A stretch of 64,000 nucleotides of DNA from Thermoplasma sp. Lineage in GTDB: Archaea; Thermoplasmatota; Thermoplasmata; Thermoplasmatales; Thermoplasmataceae. The DNA lies in NCBI RefSeq assembly GCF_008709555.1, contig NZ_VYIJ01000005.1, positions 1 to 64,000 on the forward strand, read 5' to 3'. Positions 44,981 through 54,546 of this stretch are shown one piece after another. The position numbers and the translations under genes are program-made. The notes below the pieces were generated by a model that worked only from the letters and a program-made list of their open reading frames with translations, was not told the origin of the DNA and searched no databases. Within the stretch, counting starts at the first letter, position 1; the number at the start of each line of letters is the position of its first letter.

Positions 44981-46198
44981 TCATTCCAGAGACTGGATTA
45001 TACCGTAGCCTATCAAACGCCATCTGTTCAAAACGCGTCTTCCTATGGCCACGCGCATGCCGTTGAAGGCGGCAACTGGATACTTAAGTGAAACATCTAT
45101 CTCGCCGCCTTTCATGGAATTCACAACGCCAACGGTGCTCGCAGTTGCGACAGTGAACATGAGAGTTTCCTTTGGCTTTATGGGCTCAACGTTTAGCTCC
45201 TGGTCCGAACCGACCACCCTCTTCAGCAGGTGCGATTCCAGTCTCATAGAGAACGCAACCGGAGGTACCTTACCTACACGTCCGGCTATCCTGCCGGTGA
45301 ACGCGTCTCCCTTGGTGAGAAATGGATCAAGCTTTGTACCAACGGCCGCAAGTCCACCTGGCCTTATCCTGTCATACGAGTATTTGCCGGCCATCAAACT
45401 TACTATTTCCGTTGTAACATTGTTCCATACGGTCTTGTTTCCCTTAGTGGTCTGAATGCCCGGGACAATCTCGATCTCATCGCCCACGGCAAACTCTCCC
45501 TGCGTCAGAGATCCACCTATGACGCCGCCTTTAAGTTCTCCAACTGGTGTTCCTGGTCTGTTTATATCGAACGATCTCGCTATATACATTATCGGATCGT
45601 CTTTCTCGTTAAACTCAGGTGAAGGTATGTATTTCTCTATGGCCTCGAAGAGCGCATCTATGTTTGTGCTGTGATAGGCGCTCACGGGTATTATGGGCGC
45701 GTTTTCAGCTATACTGCCCTTAACGAAGTTCTTTATCTCACGATAGCTCTCTATGGCCCTCTCCTTCGTAACTAGGTCGATCTTGTTCTGCACTATTATT
45801 ATGTTCTTTATGCCCATTATCTCAAGCGCAGTCAGATGTTCCCTGGTCTGTGGCTGCGGGCAGTGCTCGTTTGCGGCTATGACGAGAAGCGCTCCATTCA
45901 TGAGCGCTGAACCTGACAGCATGGTGGCCATGAGCGTCTCATGGCCCGGCGCATCGACTATGGATATTACCCTCTCAAGCTCGCAATTCTCGCCATTTTC
46001 CCGCGTATAATGCACGTTTCCAGATGGATCGTAGCACCTGTATATGGGCGTGTCTGCATAGCCAAGCTTTATGGAGATGCCTCTCTTTATCTCTTCCGAA
46101 TGGGTATCGGTCTTCGTGCCCGTAAGAGCCAGCGTCAGCGTGCTCTTTCCGTGGTCAACGTGGCCTACCATCCCTATGTTGACGGAAGGCTGGGGCAT
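44981..46198 (-). CDS. eif2g: Translation initiation factor aIF2, gamma subunit
   Basis: GTPase that brings initiator Met-tRNA to the small ribosomal subunit. G1 GHVDHGKSTL, G3 DAPGHE and G4 NKID are present, and two beta-barrel domains follow (about 405 aa). The zinc knuckle between switch 1 and G3 is degenerate: only RCYDPSG and ENCEL remain, two cysteines instead of four. I prefer the ATG at 46198, 1 nt after the S6e stop, because homologues have few residues before NIGMVGHVDHG; ATG 46216 is possible. Operon with S6e and the DNA glycosylase. Confidence 0.95.
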   Translation of the reverse strand: MPQPSVNIGMVGHVDHGKSTLTLALTGTKTDTHSEEIKRGISIKLGYADTPIYRCYDPSGNVHYTRENGENCELERVISIVDAPGHETLMATMLSGSALMNGALLVIAANEHCPQPQTREHLTALEIMGIKNIIIVQNKIDLVTKERAIESYREIKNFVKGSIAENAPIIPVSAYHSTNIDALFEAIEKYIPSPEFNEKDDPIMYIARSFDINRPGTPVGELKGGVIGGSLTQGEFAVGDEIEIVPGIQTTKGNKTVWNNVTTEIVSLMAGKYSYDRIRPGGLAAVGTKLDPFLTKGDAFTGRIAGRVGKVPPVAFSMRLESHLLKRVVGSDQELNVEPIKPKETLMFTVATASTVGVVNSMKGGEIDVSLKYPVAAFNGMRVAIGRRVLNRWRLIGYGIIQSLE

Positions 46199-46199
46199 C

Positions 46200-46586
46200 T
46201 TAAGCTTGCTGATCATCTTTCTTCTCCTCTAGGGGCGTTGGCCCGTACTGAACGATCTTCAGGTTTATCTGTGATATGTCCGATCCTATTATTGATCCTC
46301 TAACCGTTATCCGTTTCCTTATGCCGTTCTTGCCCCTGTATCCCTTCCTGTATGAGACCAGGATCTGCTTCTTGCCCTGCGTCTGCAGATCGGATCTCAT
46401 CGGAAAACCGTCTATGGAACTGCCACCAGTGACCACAAGCTTGTAGCCCACGAGGTCGAAGAATACGCCATCTATTTCGTCACCAATTTTTCTTCCTACA
46501 AGCGATCCCATGCGCTCTGCCGGTATCTCCCTCTTGTAAGTCTTCCCGGTCTTGGGATCAGCTATGATTGCCAATGAATTAGCCAT
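46200..46586 (-). CDS. rps6e: Ribosomal protein S6e
   Basis: Small-subunit ribosomal protein of archaea and eukaryotes, 128 aa: LAIIADPKTGKTYKREI at the N terminus, GRKIGDEIDG, GFPMRSD and KRITVRG. It is first in the operon with aIF2-gamma, an arrangement common in archaea. AGGTGA lies 3 nt before the ATG as a tight ribosome binding site, and an AT-rich TTTTTAAAGG element (46614-46623) could be the TATA box. Confidence 0.95.
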   Translation of the reverse strand: MANSLAIIADPKTGKTYKREIPAERMGSLVGRKIGDEIDGVFFDLVGYKLVVTGGSSIDGFPMRSDLQTQGKKQILVSYRKGYRGKNGIRKRITVRGSIIGSDISQINLKIVQYGPTPLEEKKDDQQA

Positions 46587-46694
46587 GATTCACCTGTCGG
46601 TTAATATCAATGCCCTTTAAAAATGTGATGATTCTGCACACCTTAATGAAGTACGGGCTGTAATTCGCTTTCTCAATGCATCATATGACGGGTA

Positions 46695-46704
46695 GAATTT
46701 AAAT
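46695..46704 (+). promoter_or_regulatory. TATA box of the kae1-bud32 gene
   Basis: GAATTTAAAT centred 26 nt before the GTG at 46726. Confidence 0.5.
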
Positions 46705-46725
46705 CTGAAGCTTTGATGACCTTGT

Positions 46726-48315
46726 GTGATAGTTCTCGGGCTAGAGGGTACAGCTCATACCATCAGCTGCGGCATAATAGATGAGGATAGAATCCTGAGC
46801 ATGGAGTCCTCTATGTACAGGCCGAAAACTGGCGGTATAAGGCCTCTGGATGCCGCTGTGCACCATTCAGATGTTGTGGATTCCGTAATATGGCGCGCAC
46901 TGGAGAAGGCGAAATTATCAATCCGCGATATTGATCTCATTGCCTTTTCAATGGGGCCTGGCCTTGCACCCTCGCTTAGAGTAACTGCTACAGCCGCAAG
47001 GACCCTGTCAGCTCTGACAGGGAAACCTATACTCGGTGTCAATCATCCTCTCGGGCATATAGAGATAGGCAGGCGTGTGACGGGTGCTGTGGATCCGGTC
47101 ATGCTATACGTTTCAGGCGGGAATACCCAGGTCATAGCACATGTTAACGGCAGATACAGGGTTCTCGGAGAGACGCTCGATATAGGTATTGGCAACATGA
47201 TAGACAAATTCGCCAGGGAGGCAGGAATACCTTTTCCAGGTGGGCCCGAGGTCGAGAAGATGGCGCAGAAGGGTACCAGGCTACTGGATCTTCCATACTC
47301 CGTAAAGGGCATGGACACGGCCTTTTCTGGAATCCTAACGGCGGCTATGCAATATCTTAAGGCTGGAAATGCCATCGAAGACATAAGCTACAGCCTACAG
47401 GAGACGGCCTTCTCAATGATCGTTGAGGTGCTGGAGAGGGCGCTTTACGTTTCAGGAAAGGATGAGATACTCATGGCCGGCGGAGTTGCCCTGAACAGGA
47501 GGCTTCGCGAAATGGTCACCGAGATGGCTGATGAGGTAGGCGTCAGGGCGTACCTTACGGATAAAGAATATTGCATGGACAATGGCATAATGATAGCGCA
47601 GGCAGCTCTGCTGATGTACAGATCCGGATTCAGGATGCATATCGAGGAAACCGCCGTCAATCCAAGATTCAGGATAGACGAGGTTGACGTACCATGGATC
47701 GCCGATAGCGTTAGGAAGGACTATGGAAAAGCTGGTGCGGAATCCCGCATAGAAGAAGTGGACTTCCATGGGCGTCCAGCCATTAGAAAGGTGCGGATTC
47801 CAAAGAACTACAGGAATCAGCATCTGGACAGCAAGATAAGGTACGATAGGATGCGGAACGAGTTCACCATGCTGAGAAAGATAAAGGATGCAGGCATCAA
47901 GGCTCCGATAGTTTACGATTTCGACCCATTTTCTTTTTCGATCACCATGCAGAGGATACCTGGAAGAATGATGTCGGCTGAACTATCCGAAGGAAAAACC
48001 GAGTATATGCATGATCTGGGTGCTGCAGTTGCAAAGCTGCATTCCACTGGGCTAGCTCATGGCGATCTTACCGTTAACAACATCATGGTGAATGAGGGCA
48101 TCTATCTAATCGATCCAAGCATGGGAAAGGTGTCTGCAGAGATTGAGGACATGGCGGTTGATATATACGCGCTGGAAGATTCGGTGAAAGGCCTTGGTCT
48201 TGATCCTAGTATTGTGCTTAAACCGATGATCTCTGCGTATATATCAGACTTCAAGAATGCAGGCGATGTTCTGGAAACCGTCGGCGCAATAAGGAGGAGG
48301 CACAGGTATGTTTAA
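46726..48315 (+). CDS. Kae1-Bud32 fusion (KEOPS: t6A transferase and its kinase)
   Basis: Bifunctional 529-aa protein. Residues 1-325 are Kae1 (TsaD family): metal-binding His residues in [24 protein letters not shown] and AGGVALNR. Residues 330-529 are the small kinase/ATPase Bud32 with [12 protein letters not shown], the catalytic loop [14 protein letters not shown] and IDPSMGK in the DFG position. Kae1 transfers threonylcarbamoyl from Sua5's product to A37 of ANN-decoding tRNAs and Bud32 regulates it. Fusion of the two is known in several Euryarchaeota. Start is GTG. The XTP pyrophosphatase gene overlaps its end by 8 nt. Confidence 0.97.
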   Translation: MIVLGLEGTAHTISCGIIDEDRILSMESSMYRPKTGGIRPLDAAVHHSDVVDSVIWRALEKAKLSIRDIDLIAFSMGPGLAPSLRVTATAARTLSALTGKPILGVNHPLGHIEIGRRVTGAVDPVMLYVSGGNTQVIAHVNGRYRVLGETLDIGIGNMIDKFAREAGIPFPGGPEVEKMAQKGTRLLDLPYSVKGMDTAFSGILTAAMQYLKAGNAIEDISYSLQETAFSMIVEVLERALYVSGKDEILMAGGVALNRRLREMVTEMADEVGVRAYLTDKEYCMDNGIMIAQAALLMYRSGFRMHIEETAVNPRFRIDEVDVPWIADSVRKDYGKAGAESRIEEVDFHGRPAIRKVRIPKNYRNQHLDSKIRYDRMRNEFTMLRKIKDAGIKAPIVYDFDPFSFSITMQRIPGRMMSAELSEGKTEYMHDLGAAVAKLHSTGLAHGDLTVNNIMVNEGIYLIDPSMGKVSAEIEDMAVDIYALEDSVKGLGLDPSIVLKPMISAYISDFKNAGDVLETVGAIRRRHRYV

Positions 48316-48871
48316 GTTTGTGACAAGCAACCAGCATAAGTTTGAGGAGGTCAGCAGACTGGCCTCTTCATACGGTATTGATATAGAATGGGTGCGCATG
48401 AAATACGAGGAGATACAGGACGAGAGCACGGAGAGGATATCGTACGACAGCTGCAAAAAGCTTGCTGGGGTAGTTGAAGCGCCATACTTCGTTGATGATT
48501 CCGGTCTGTTCATAAATGCCCTGAAAGGTTTCCCCGGCCCGTTCTCCAGCTACGTATCTTCCACCATAGGCAATGAGGGATTACTGAAGATAATGGAGGG
48601 CGTAGAAGACAGGTCTGCCTACTTCCTGACGGTCGTTTCTCTCAACGAGGGGCATAGCATTATGCAGTTCACGGGTAAGGTCATGGGCAGGATAGCCACA
48701 TCAATAAGGGGTTCCAATGGATTCGGTTACGATCCTGTGTTCATACCTGATGGATCGAATATGACGTTTGCTGAGATGGATCTTGAAACTAAGAATGCCA
48801 TATCACATCGCAGCATAGCATTCCGTGGGCTCTTTGAATATATAAAGATGAATCATAGTGTTAAGAAATAG
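48308..48871 (+). CDS. XTP/dITP pyrophosphatase (HAM1/RdgB)
   Basis: House-cleaning enzyme that hydrolyses XTP, ITP and dITP to monophosphates. 187 aa with [12 protein letters not shown] at the N terminus, [18 protein letters not shown] (catalytic Asp pair), [13 protein letters not shown] and a C-terminal [13 protein letters not shown]. Its start lies within the end of the kae1-bud32 gene, so translation is coupled; this pairing is recurrent in archaea. Confidence 0.95.
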   Translation: MFKFVTSNQHKFEEVSRLASSYGIDIEWVRMKYEEIQDESTERISYDSCKKLAGVVEAPYFVDDSGLFINALKGFPGPFSSYVSSTIGNEGLLKIMEGVEDRSAYFLTVVSLNEGHSIMQFTGKVMGRIATSIRGSNGFGYDPVFIPDGSNMTFAEMDLETKNAISHRSIAFRGLFEYIKMNHSVKK

Positions 48872-49031
48872 TACATATAAAATTATAATTATTACAATCT
48901 CCGTATCATTCCTGCTCTTTACGATCATATATTTATAATCTCCTATCTGTCCAGGTGAAATATCAAATGTTCATGTCGAAAAACGTCAATGATAATCCTA
49001 AATCTTTTATAATATAGAAAAAAACAAAAAA

Positions 49032-49040
49032 CATATAAAT
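49032..49040 (+). promoter_or_regulatory. TATA box of the fixCXAB operon
   Basis: CATATAAAT centred 25 nt before the ATG at 49061; leaderless transcript likely. Confidence 0.6.
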
Positions 49041-49060
49041 AAATTCGCTATCTTCGAACA

Positions 49061-50347
49061 ATGAGTGAATTTGATGTCATAGTTATCGGCGCTGGTCCCG
49101 CTGGATCCTCTGCCGCAATAAAACTTGCGCAGGGTGGTATGAACGTGCTTCTGGTGGAGAGGGGAGATCCTCCAGGAACAAAGAACGTTTCTGGTGCGGT
49201 TCTCTGGGGCGATGAGCTCTCGAAGGTCGTGCCAGACTGGGAGAGGAGTGCGCCCATTGAACGTTACGTAACCAGAAAGGAGGTCGCATTTCTCACGGAG
49301 AAGTCCAAGATAGCCATAAGCTACAGTTCACAGGATCTGATGGAAAGGAAGTCAGGCAAGATCATAGTAAGAGGAAAATTCGATCAGTGGCTGGCAAGAA
49401 AGGCCAAGGACGCGGGTGCTATGCTCGTGACCGGAATAACCATAGATAAACTGGTCATCGACGGTGGTAAGGTCATTGGCGTGATGCAGGATGGAGATGT
49501 CATCACATCTGACGCAGTCATAGTGGCTGAAGGGGCGAATCCAAGGGTTCTCATCAATTCCGGGCTCAGGCCAAAGCTCTCAGATCATGATGTTGCTCTT
49601 GGAATCAAGGAGACTATCAAGCTTCCGGAAAACGTGATAAACGAAAGGTTCAACGTGGATTCCAAGGGCGGATACGCATCTGAGTTCGTTCTTGGCTTCC
49701 TGGATGATGGCATTCTTTCCGGCGGATTCCTTTATACAAATAGGGATACGGTATCGCTTGGAATAGTGGCTTCTCTTGACAGGCTGAGGGCAAACGGCAT
49801 GACCCATTCATATGATATAATGGGGAAGTTCGAGGAACATCCGTTCATAAAGAACCTGATAAAGGACGGGATACCAGACGAATACGCGGCCCACCTGGTA
49901 CCTGAAGGAGGTCTTGCAAGCATGCCAAAGCTGTACGGCAATGGATATCTCGTGACCGGAGATGCGGCCATGTTCACGTTCAGCAACGGCATGGTTCTGC
50001 AGGGCATAAACTATGCGATAACATCTGGGATACTGGCTGCCGAAACGATACTTGAGAATAAGGGCAAGATAAGCGAGGAGACCCTGTCAAACTACGTGAA
50101 CAAGCTCCGCAACAGCTACGTTCTGAGCGATCTGTACACGTTCAACGGCATCCAGAACGTGACATGGAGCGATTTCACCCAGAAGACCATGCCTAAGATA
50201 CTCGACAGCGTAATGATGTCGATGTTCGATGAACGTGGCATGCCGAAGAAGCATCTCATGCAGGTGCTGTCCGCTGCGGTCAAGTCCAACGGAATGAAGT
50301 ATACGGAGCTGATATCAAGCGGCTACCGCATGATGAGGAAGATGTGA
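49061..50347 (+). CDS. fixC: FixC-like electron-transfer flavoprotein:quinone oxidoreductase
   Basis: FAD protein of 428 aa passing electrons from the FixAB flavoprotein to quinone. The N-terminal FAD-binding motif is VIVIGAGPAGSSAAIKLA with the downstream VLLVERGD; SGAVLWGDE, and GDAAMFTFSNGMVLQGINYA at the second FAD site, match the ETF-QO/FixC family. The iron-sulfur domain of animal ETF-QO is missing here and supplied by FixX, encoded next. First gene of fixC-fixX-fixA-fixB. Confidence 0.93.
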   Translation: MSEFDVIVIGAGPAGSSAAIKLAQGGMNVLLVERGDPPGTKNVSGAVLWGDELSKVVPDWERSAPIERYVTRKEVAFLTEKSKIAISYSSQDLMERKSGKIIVRGKFDQWLARKAKDAGAMLVTGITIDKLVIDGGKVIGVMQDGDVITSDAVIVAEGANPRVLINSGLRPKLSDHDVALGIKETIKLPENVINERFNVDSKGGYASEFVLGFLDDGILSGGFLYTNRDTVSLGIVASLDRLRANGMTHSYDIMGKFEEHPFIKNLIKDGIPDEYAAHLVPEGGLASMPKLYGNGYLVTGDAAMFTFSNGMVLQGINYAITSGILAAETILENKGKISEETLSNYVNKLRNSYVLSDLYTFNGIQNVTWSDFTQKTMPKILDSVMMSMFDERGMPKKHLMQVLSAAVKSNGMKYTELISSGYRMMRKM

Positions 50348-50351
50348 GGTG
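50345..50351 (+). promoter_or_regulatory. Ribosome binding site of fixX
   Basis: TGAGGTG overlaps the fixC stop and ends 6 nt before the ATG at 50358. It decides this start over the GTG at 50349, which lies inside the site itself. Confidence 0.55.
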
Positions 50352-50357
50352 TTATAT

Positions 50358-50630
50358 ATGAAGATTGAGGAAAAACTTTCCCTGCTGAACTACAAGACGG
50401 ATCGATCCTACGCGCACATAACGATCGATCCCGATATATGTGCGACCTGCCCGGATCACTTCTGTGTTTTTGCCTGCCCGGCAAACTGCTACACGCTCAT
50501 AAACGGCAAGCTGAATTTCAAATATGAGGACTGCGTTGAATGCGGTACATGCGATATAGCCTGTTCGCATGGCAGCGTTAAATGGACGCTTCCAAAGGGC
50601 GATAATGGAGTCATATACAAGTACGGGTGA
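50358..50630 (+). CDS. fixX: FixX-like ferredoxin
   Basis: A 90-aa ferredoxin-like protein. The cysteine-rich core is CATCPDHFCVFACP and CVECGTCDIACSHG; the second cluster motif C-x2-C-x2-C-x3-C is complete, while the first has irregular spacing, as in FixX and in the ETF-QO C terminus that holds one [4Fe-4S]. It is the electron-transfer partner of FixC. Confidence 0.92.
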   Translation: MKIEEKLSLLNYKTDRSYAHITIDPDICATCPDHFCVFACPANCYTLINGKLNFKYEDCVECGTCDIACSHGSVKWTLPKGDNGVIYKYG

Positions 50631-50636
50631 TGGCAT

Positions 50637-51431
50637 ATGCTAAACATAGTTGTGATGATAAAGCAGGTTCCTGACAGCAGCGAGGTTGAGATCGATCCTG
50701 TAAAGATGACGCTCAATAGGACAAAGGCGAGAAACGTTGTCAATGCGGCAGATCTCAATGCGCTGGAATACGCATTGAGGATAAAGGACAAGGTGGGAGC
50801 CAACATAACGGTGATATCCATGGGTCCGCCTATGGCTGATGCAGCCATAATTGAATGCATGGCCCGCGGAGCGGATCGTGGCATCCTCATCACCGATAGG
50901 GCATTTGCTGGTGCGGATACATATCCTACCGGCCTTACTCTGGCCGCAACGATAGCGAAACTGGGGAACGTCGATATCGTGTTTGGAGGGGATGAGACGA
51001 CCGATTCCAGCACAGGCCATGTAGGACCTGGTGTGGCCGAATTCCTCGGCATTGACCAGATAACGTACGCCAAGGAGGTTGATTATGAGGATGGCTACGT
51101 CATAGCGACCAGGGATCTCGAGGATGGAGACGAGATCGTTAAGGTCCACACGCCGGTGCTTGTGACAGTCCTGCTGAACTCAAATGTGCCAAGGCACCAG
51201 AGTCTCAGGAAGAAGATCGACGCGATAAGGAAAGGCGTCGAATCTTGGGGCATAAACGAGCTCGGTCTCAAGCCAGAATGGGTCGGCCTTCGCGGTTCGC
51301 CGACGATCGTCAGATCTATGAAGGCCATCAAGGAGCCTGAACACCTTCACAAGACGATCACATTGGACAAGATCGATGAGGTCGTTGCAGACCTTGTTTC
51401 GAAGAACATAATCAAGGTAGGTGGTAAGTGA
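50637..51431 (+). CDS. fixA: Electron-transfer flavoprotein beta subunit
   Basis: 264-aa ETF beta subunit: MLNIVVMIKQVPDS at the N terminus, MNAAD-like VNAADLNALEYALRIKD, and the AMP/FAD-binding FGGDETTDSSTGHVGPGVAEFLG (cited from GGDETTDSSTGHVGP). It forms a dimer with FixB that accepts electrons from acyl-CoA dehydrogenases such as those encoded at 17.9-20.0 kb. Only 6 nt separate it from fixX. Confidence 0.95.
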   Translation: MLNIVVMIKQVPDSSEVEIDPVKMTLNRTKARNVVNAADLNALEYALRIKDKVGANITVISMGPPMADAAIIECMARGADRGILITDRAFAGADTYPTGLTLAATIAKLGNVDIVFGGDETTDSSTGHVGPGVAEFLGIDQITYAKEVDYEDGYVIATRDLEDGDEIVKVHTPVLVTVLLNSNVPRHQSLRKKIDAIRKGVESWGINELGLKPEWVGLRGSPTIVRSMKAIKEPEHLHKTITLDKIDEVVADLVSKNIIKVGGK

Positions 51432-52483
51432 TGGTTGGCCTGATAAATGCGATTCCGGTAGCGAACAAGGACGAATACAAGAATGTCGGCGTATACATAG
51501 AGCACAGGGGCGATGATATAAAGAGGTCGTCCATAGAGATGATAGGCATAGGCAAACAGTTAGCCCGCAAGATCAATGAGAAGCTGATCTGCGTTGTCAT
51601 AGGAGACAAGGTGGATGGTATAGCAAAGGAGGTGGGCGAGTACGGCTGCGATATAGTGCTCGCAGCAGAATCACCCGATCTGGCCGAATACAGGACCATG
51701 CCCTATGCACAGATAATCGGAGATTACATTGCAGAATACAAGCCAAACATATTCCTCCTTGCCGCGACCAGGAACGGAAGGGATCTCGCATCGAGGATAG
51801 CGGTTAAGGAGAGGACGGGTATAACGGCTGACTGTACGGTGCTAGATGTGGACGAGAACAGGACGCTTCTTGCCAACAGGCCTACCTACGGTGAGAGCAC
51901 GCTGGCAGAGATACTGTGCAGGAACCACAGGCCGCAGATGGCAACGGCCAGGCCGGGCACATTCACTCCGGCTGAGAAGGAGAAGGATCATAAGTACGAG
52001 ATAGTCAAGAAAAAGGTCAACGTGGACAAGAGCCTGCTGGGCAAGCAGATACTGAAATTTATCCCGAAGAAGGCCACAGATCTCACAGCGGCGAAGATCG
52101 TCGTGGCTGGCGGGCTTGGCCTTGGGGGCCCAGACGGATTCAAGCTTCTGCAGGAACTTGCCGATCTAATTGGTGGGGCTGTTGGATCGTCGAGGCCGCC
52201 TGTGGATCTTGGCTGGATAACCAGGGATCACCAGGTTGGCCAGACAGGTCAGGCTGTCAGGCCGGATCTTTACGTTGCGGTTGGCATATCTGGAAAGCCG
52301 CAGCACATAGCAGGAATGAAGTTCTCAAAGGTGATCGTCAGCATAAACAAGGATCCGAACGCAGAGATAAACAAGATATCGGATTACATCATAACGGAAG
52401 ACTACAGAAAAGCCGTACCAGCGCTCATAGACGCAATAAAGAATTTCGGAAAGCAGAAGGTGGCCGAGGCTCAGAAGGCCTGA
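51431..52483 (+). CDS. fixB: Electron-transfer flavoprotein alpha subunit
   Basis: 350-aa ETF alpha subunit. The C-terminal FAD domain has VVAGGLGLGGPDGFKLLQEL, RPPVDLGW, QVGQTGQAV and GISGKPQHIAGM. The ATG at 51431 overlaps the fixA stop (TGATG); the GTG at 51428 is less likely. Together with FixA, FixC and FixX it either feeds electrons to quinone in beta-oxidation or bifurcates electrons; this sequence cannot settle which. Its end overlaps the convergent thrS gene by 13 nt. Confidence 0.95.
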   Translation: MVGLINAIPVANKDEYKNVGVYIEHRGDDIKRSSIEMIGIGKQLARKINEKLICVVIGDKVDGIAKEVGEYGCDIVLAAESPDLAEYRTMPYAQIIGDYIAEYKPNIFLLAATRNGRDLASRIAVKERTGITADCTVLDVDENRTLLANRPTYGESTLAEILCRNHRPQMATARPGTFTPAEKEKDHKYEIVKKKVNVDKSLLGKQILKFIPKKATDLTAAKIVVAGGLGLGGPDGFKLLQELADLIGGAVGSSRPPVDLGWITRDHQVGQTGQAVRPDLYVAVGISGKPQHIAGMKFSKVIVSINKDPNAEINKISDYIITEDYRKAVPALIDAIKNFGKQKVAEAQKA

Positions 52484-54453
52484 TCCACCCTCCTCTCCGC
52501 TATTTCATTTTCAACAATTTTTATGAATTCCTGAAGGCCGTAGGTCTTTGATTTTCCATCTCTGTTCCTTGCGGTAACGCTGTCGGTCTCCTTCTCCTTT
52601 GATCCTACCACCACTATGTATGATGGCCTGTATGGATGTATGAGTTTGATCTTCTTGCTCACGGTCTCCTGCGAGGTGTCAAGTTCGCTCCTTATTCCAT
52701 GCTTAAGCAGCTCCTCATGCACATGCCTGGCGTAATCGTCGAAGGTGCTGCTTATTGGCACGACGTAGGCCTGTATCGGCGTGAGCCAGGTTGGAAGCCT
52801 CCCAGCGTAGTGTTCAAGGAGTATGGCCATGACCCTTTCATAACTCCCGTATATGGCCCTGTGCACCATGACCACGCGATCCTCCTTCCCCTCGCTGTTG
52901 GTGTACGTGAGCCCGAAGTTCACCGGCATAAAGAAGTCAAGCTGTATGGTAGACAGCTGCCACATCCTGCCGATCGCATCCTTAACGTGCACGTCGATCT
53001 TCGGCCCGTAGAAGGCAGCCTCTCCTGGATACTCCTTGTATTCTATGCCCATGGATCTCAATGCATCCCTGAGCTGTTCGGTGGCATTGTCCCAGACGGA
53101 CAGGTCCGGTGCTAGATCGTGTGAGTGGCATACTGGGCACTCTATGTCGGTACCGCGGGCACCCTCTATCCTGTATCCGCAGTTCCTGCACACGTAGCTG
53201 ACAAGGTAGTTCTCAGGATGGCCCCTGTCGATCACGCTGAGATCGAACGACATTTCTATCTTTCCGAACAGCGTGCCGAAGACCTCTTTCACCATGGTGA
53301 GCAGCCTCCTGATCTCATCGCCTATCTGGTCCATGCGCAGGAAAGCATGGCCATCATCCTGGGTGAATGCCCTGGGCCTGGTCAGGCCACCGACCTCGCC
53401 CGACTTTTCATACCTGTAGACCGTCCCTGGCTCTGAATATCTCACGGGCAGATCCCTGTAGCTGTATTTCCTCCTTGAAAATATGGCTATGTGGCCCGGG
53501 CAGTTCATGGGCTTTATTCCGTAGCTGTCTCCGTCCGGAAGCGTGAACAGGTACATGTTCGGTTTGTACTTGGCGTAATGCCCGCTCTGCTTCCATATGG
53601 TATCTCTGAACACGTGCGGGGTCCAGACGTCGAACCACCCGTTCTTCCTGTTCATGCTGTCCATGTAGGCTAGAAGTTCCTTCCTTATGATCTGGCCGTA
53701 CTGTGTGTAGAGCGGGAAACCGGGAGCCCAGTCTGAATTGAAGACGGCAAGATCCATCTCAGCCAGTATCCTCCTGTGATCCCTCCTCTTGGCCTCCTCC
53801 AGGTTGTTCAGGTATTCCTTGAGAAGCTTCTCGTCGGGGAATGCGGTTCCATATATGCGGACGAGGGTCTTGCTTTCATCGTGCTTGTACACGGCGCTTG
53901 CGATGTTCAGGAGCTTGAAGGCCCTTATGTATCCGGTGCTTGGCACATGCGGGCCAAGGCATAGGTCAACAAAGTTACCCTGCCTGTATACCGAGCTGGC
54001 GTCAGATACGTTGTCCTCTATTATCCTGATCTTGTATGGATTCCTGGAGAATATCCTGATCAATTCCTCCTTAGGGTACACTATCCGCTCTATCGGCACA
54101 TCCTCCTTCTGTATCCTGTGCATCTCCTCCTCTATCCTTGCTAGATCTTCCTCGCCGATCGGTTTCATGTCGAAATCGTAGTAGAATCCATTCTCGACAA
54201 CGGGACCGGTGTTGGGCAGGGCATCTGGATACAGGTCAGTCACGGCGTTCGCAAGGAGATGGGCTGCGGAATGCCTCAATATGTAGAGGCCGTCATCGGA
54301 ATATACGCTGACGGTAATGGCATCAACATCACGATCCGCGATATCCCTGAGGTCATGCAGCGTGCCATCCACCTTCACTGCAACAATATTTTTGTCCTTT
54401 ATGACGTCCAGGTAGCGCTGGCCCTTTCTGACATGAACGGTTGAATCTGGCAT
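52471..54453 (-). CDS. thrS: Threonyl-tRNA synthetase, bacterial-type architecture
   Basis: 660-aa class II synthetase. Residues 1-60 resemble a TGS domain. Residues 60-220 are the bacterial/eukaryotic N2 editing domain with HSAAH (H-x3-H) at about residue 61. Motif 2 is around YRYEKSGEVGGLTRPRAFTQDDGH, cited from RPRAFTQDDGH; motif 3 includes RAIYGSYERVM; zinc ligands Cys/His are in NCPGH and elsewhere. The C-terminal anticodon-binding domain ends the chain. Most archaea have a different, DTD-like editing domain, so this gene probably came from bacteria. An unusual CRNC...CPVC insertion (about residues 425-442) looks like a zinc ribbon. Confidence 0.94.
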   Translation of the reverse strand: MPDSTVHVRKGQRYLDVIKDKNIVAVKVDGTLHDLRDIADRDVDAITVSVYSDDGLYILRHSAAHLLANAVTDLYPDALPNTGPVVENGFYYDFDMKPIGEEDLARIEEEMHRIQKEDVPIERIVYPKEELIRIFSRNPYKIRIIEDNVSDASSVYRQGNFVDLCLGPHVPSTGYIRAFKLLNIASAVYKHDESKTLVRIYGTAFPDEKLLKEYLNNLEEAKRRDHRRILAEMDLAVFNSDWAPGFPLYTQYGQIIRKELLAYMDSMNRKNGWFDVWTPHVFRDTIWKQSGHYAKYKPNMYLFTLPDGDSYGIKPMNCPGHIAIFSRRKYSYRDLPVRYSEPGTVYRYEKSGEVGGLTRPRAFTQDDGHAFLRMDQIGDEIRRLLTMVKEVFGTLFGKIEMSFDLSVIDRGHPENYLVSYVCRNCGYRIEGARGTDIECPVCHSHDLAPDLSVWDNATEQLRDALRSMGIEYKEYPGEAAFYGPKIDVHVKDAIGRMWQLSTIQLDFFMPVNFGLTYTNSEGKEDRVVMVHRAIYGSYERVMAILLEHYAGRLPTWLTPIQAYVVPISSTFDDYARHVHEELLKHGIRSELDTSQETVSKKIKLIHPYRPSYIVVVGSKEKETDSVTARNRDGKSKTYGLQEFIKIVENEIAERRVDQAF

Positions 54454-54546
54454 AATTGGGTAAGAGATATATGTATAAAAAGATCGATTTCATGGATCTG
54501 AACGCAAATTGGCAATGTTTATACGTCTTGTTCCAATTAATACATA

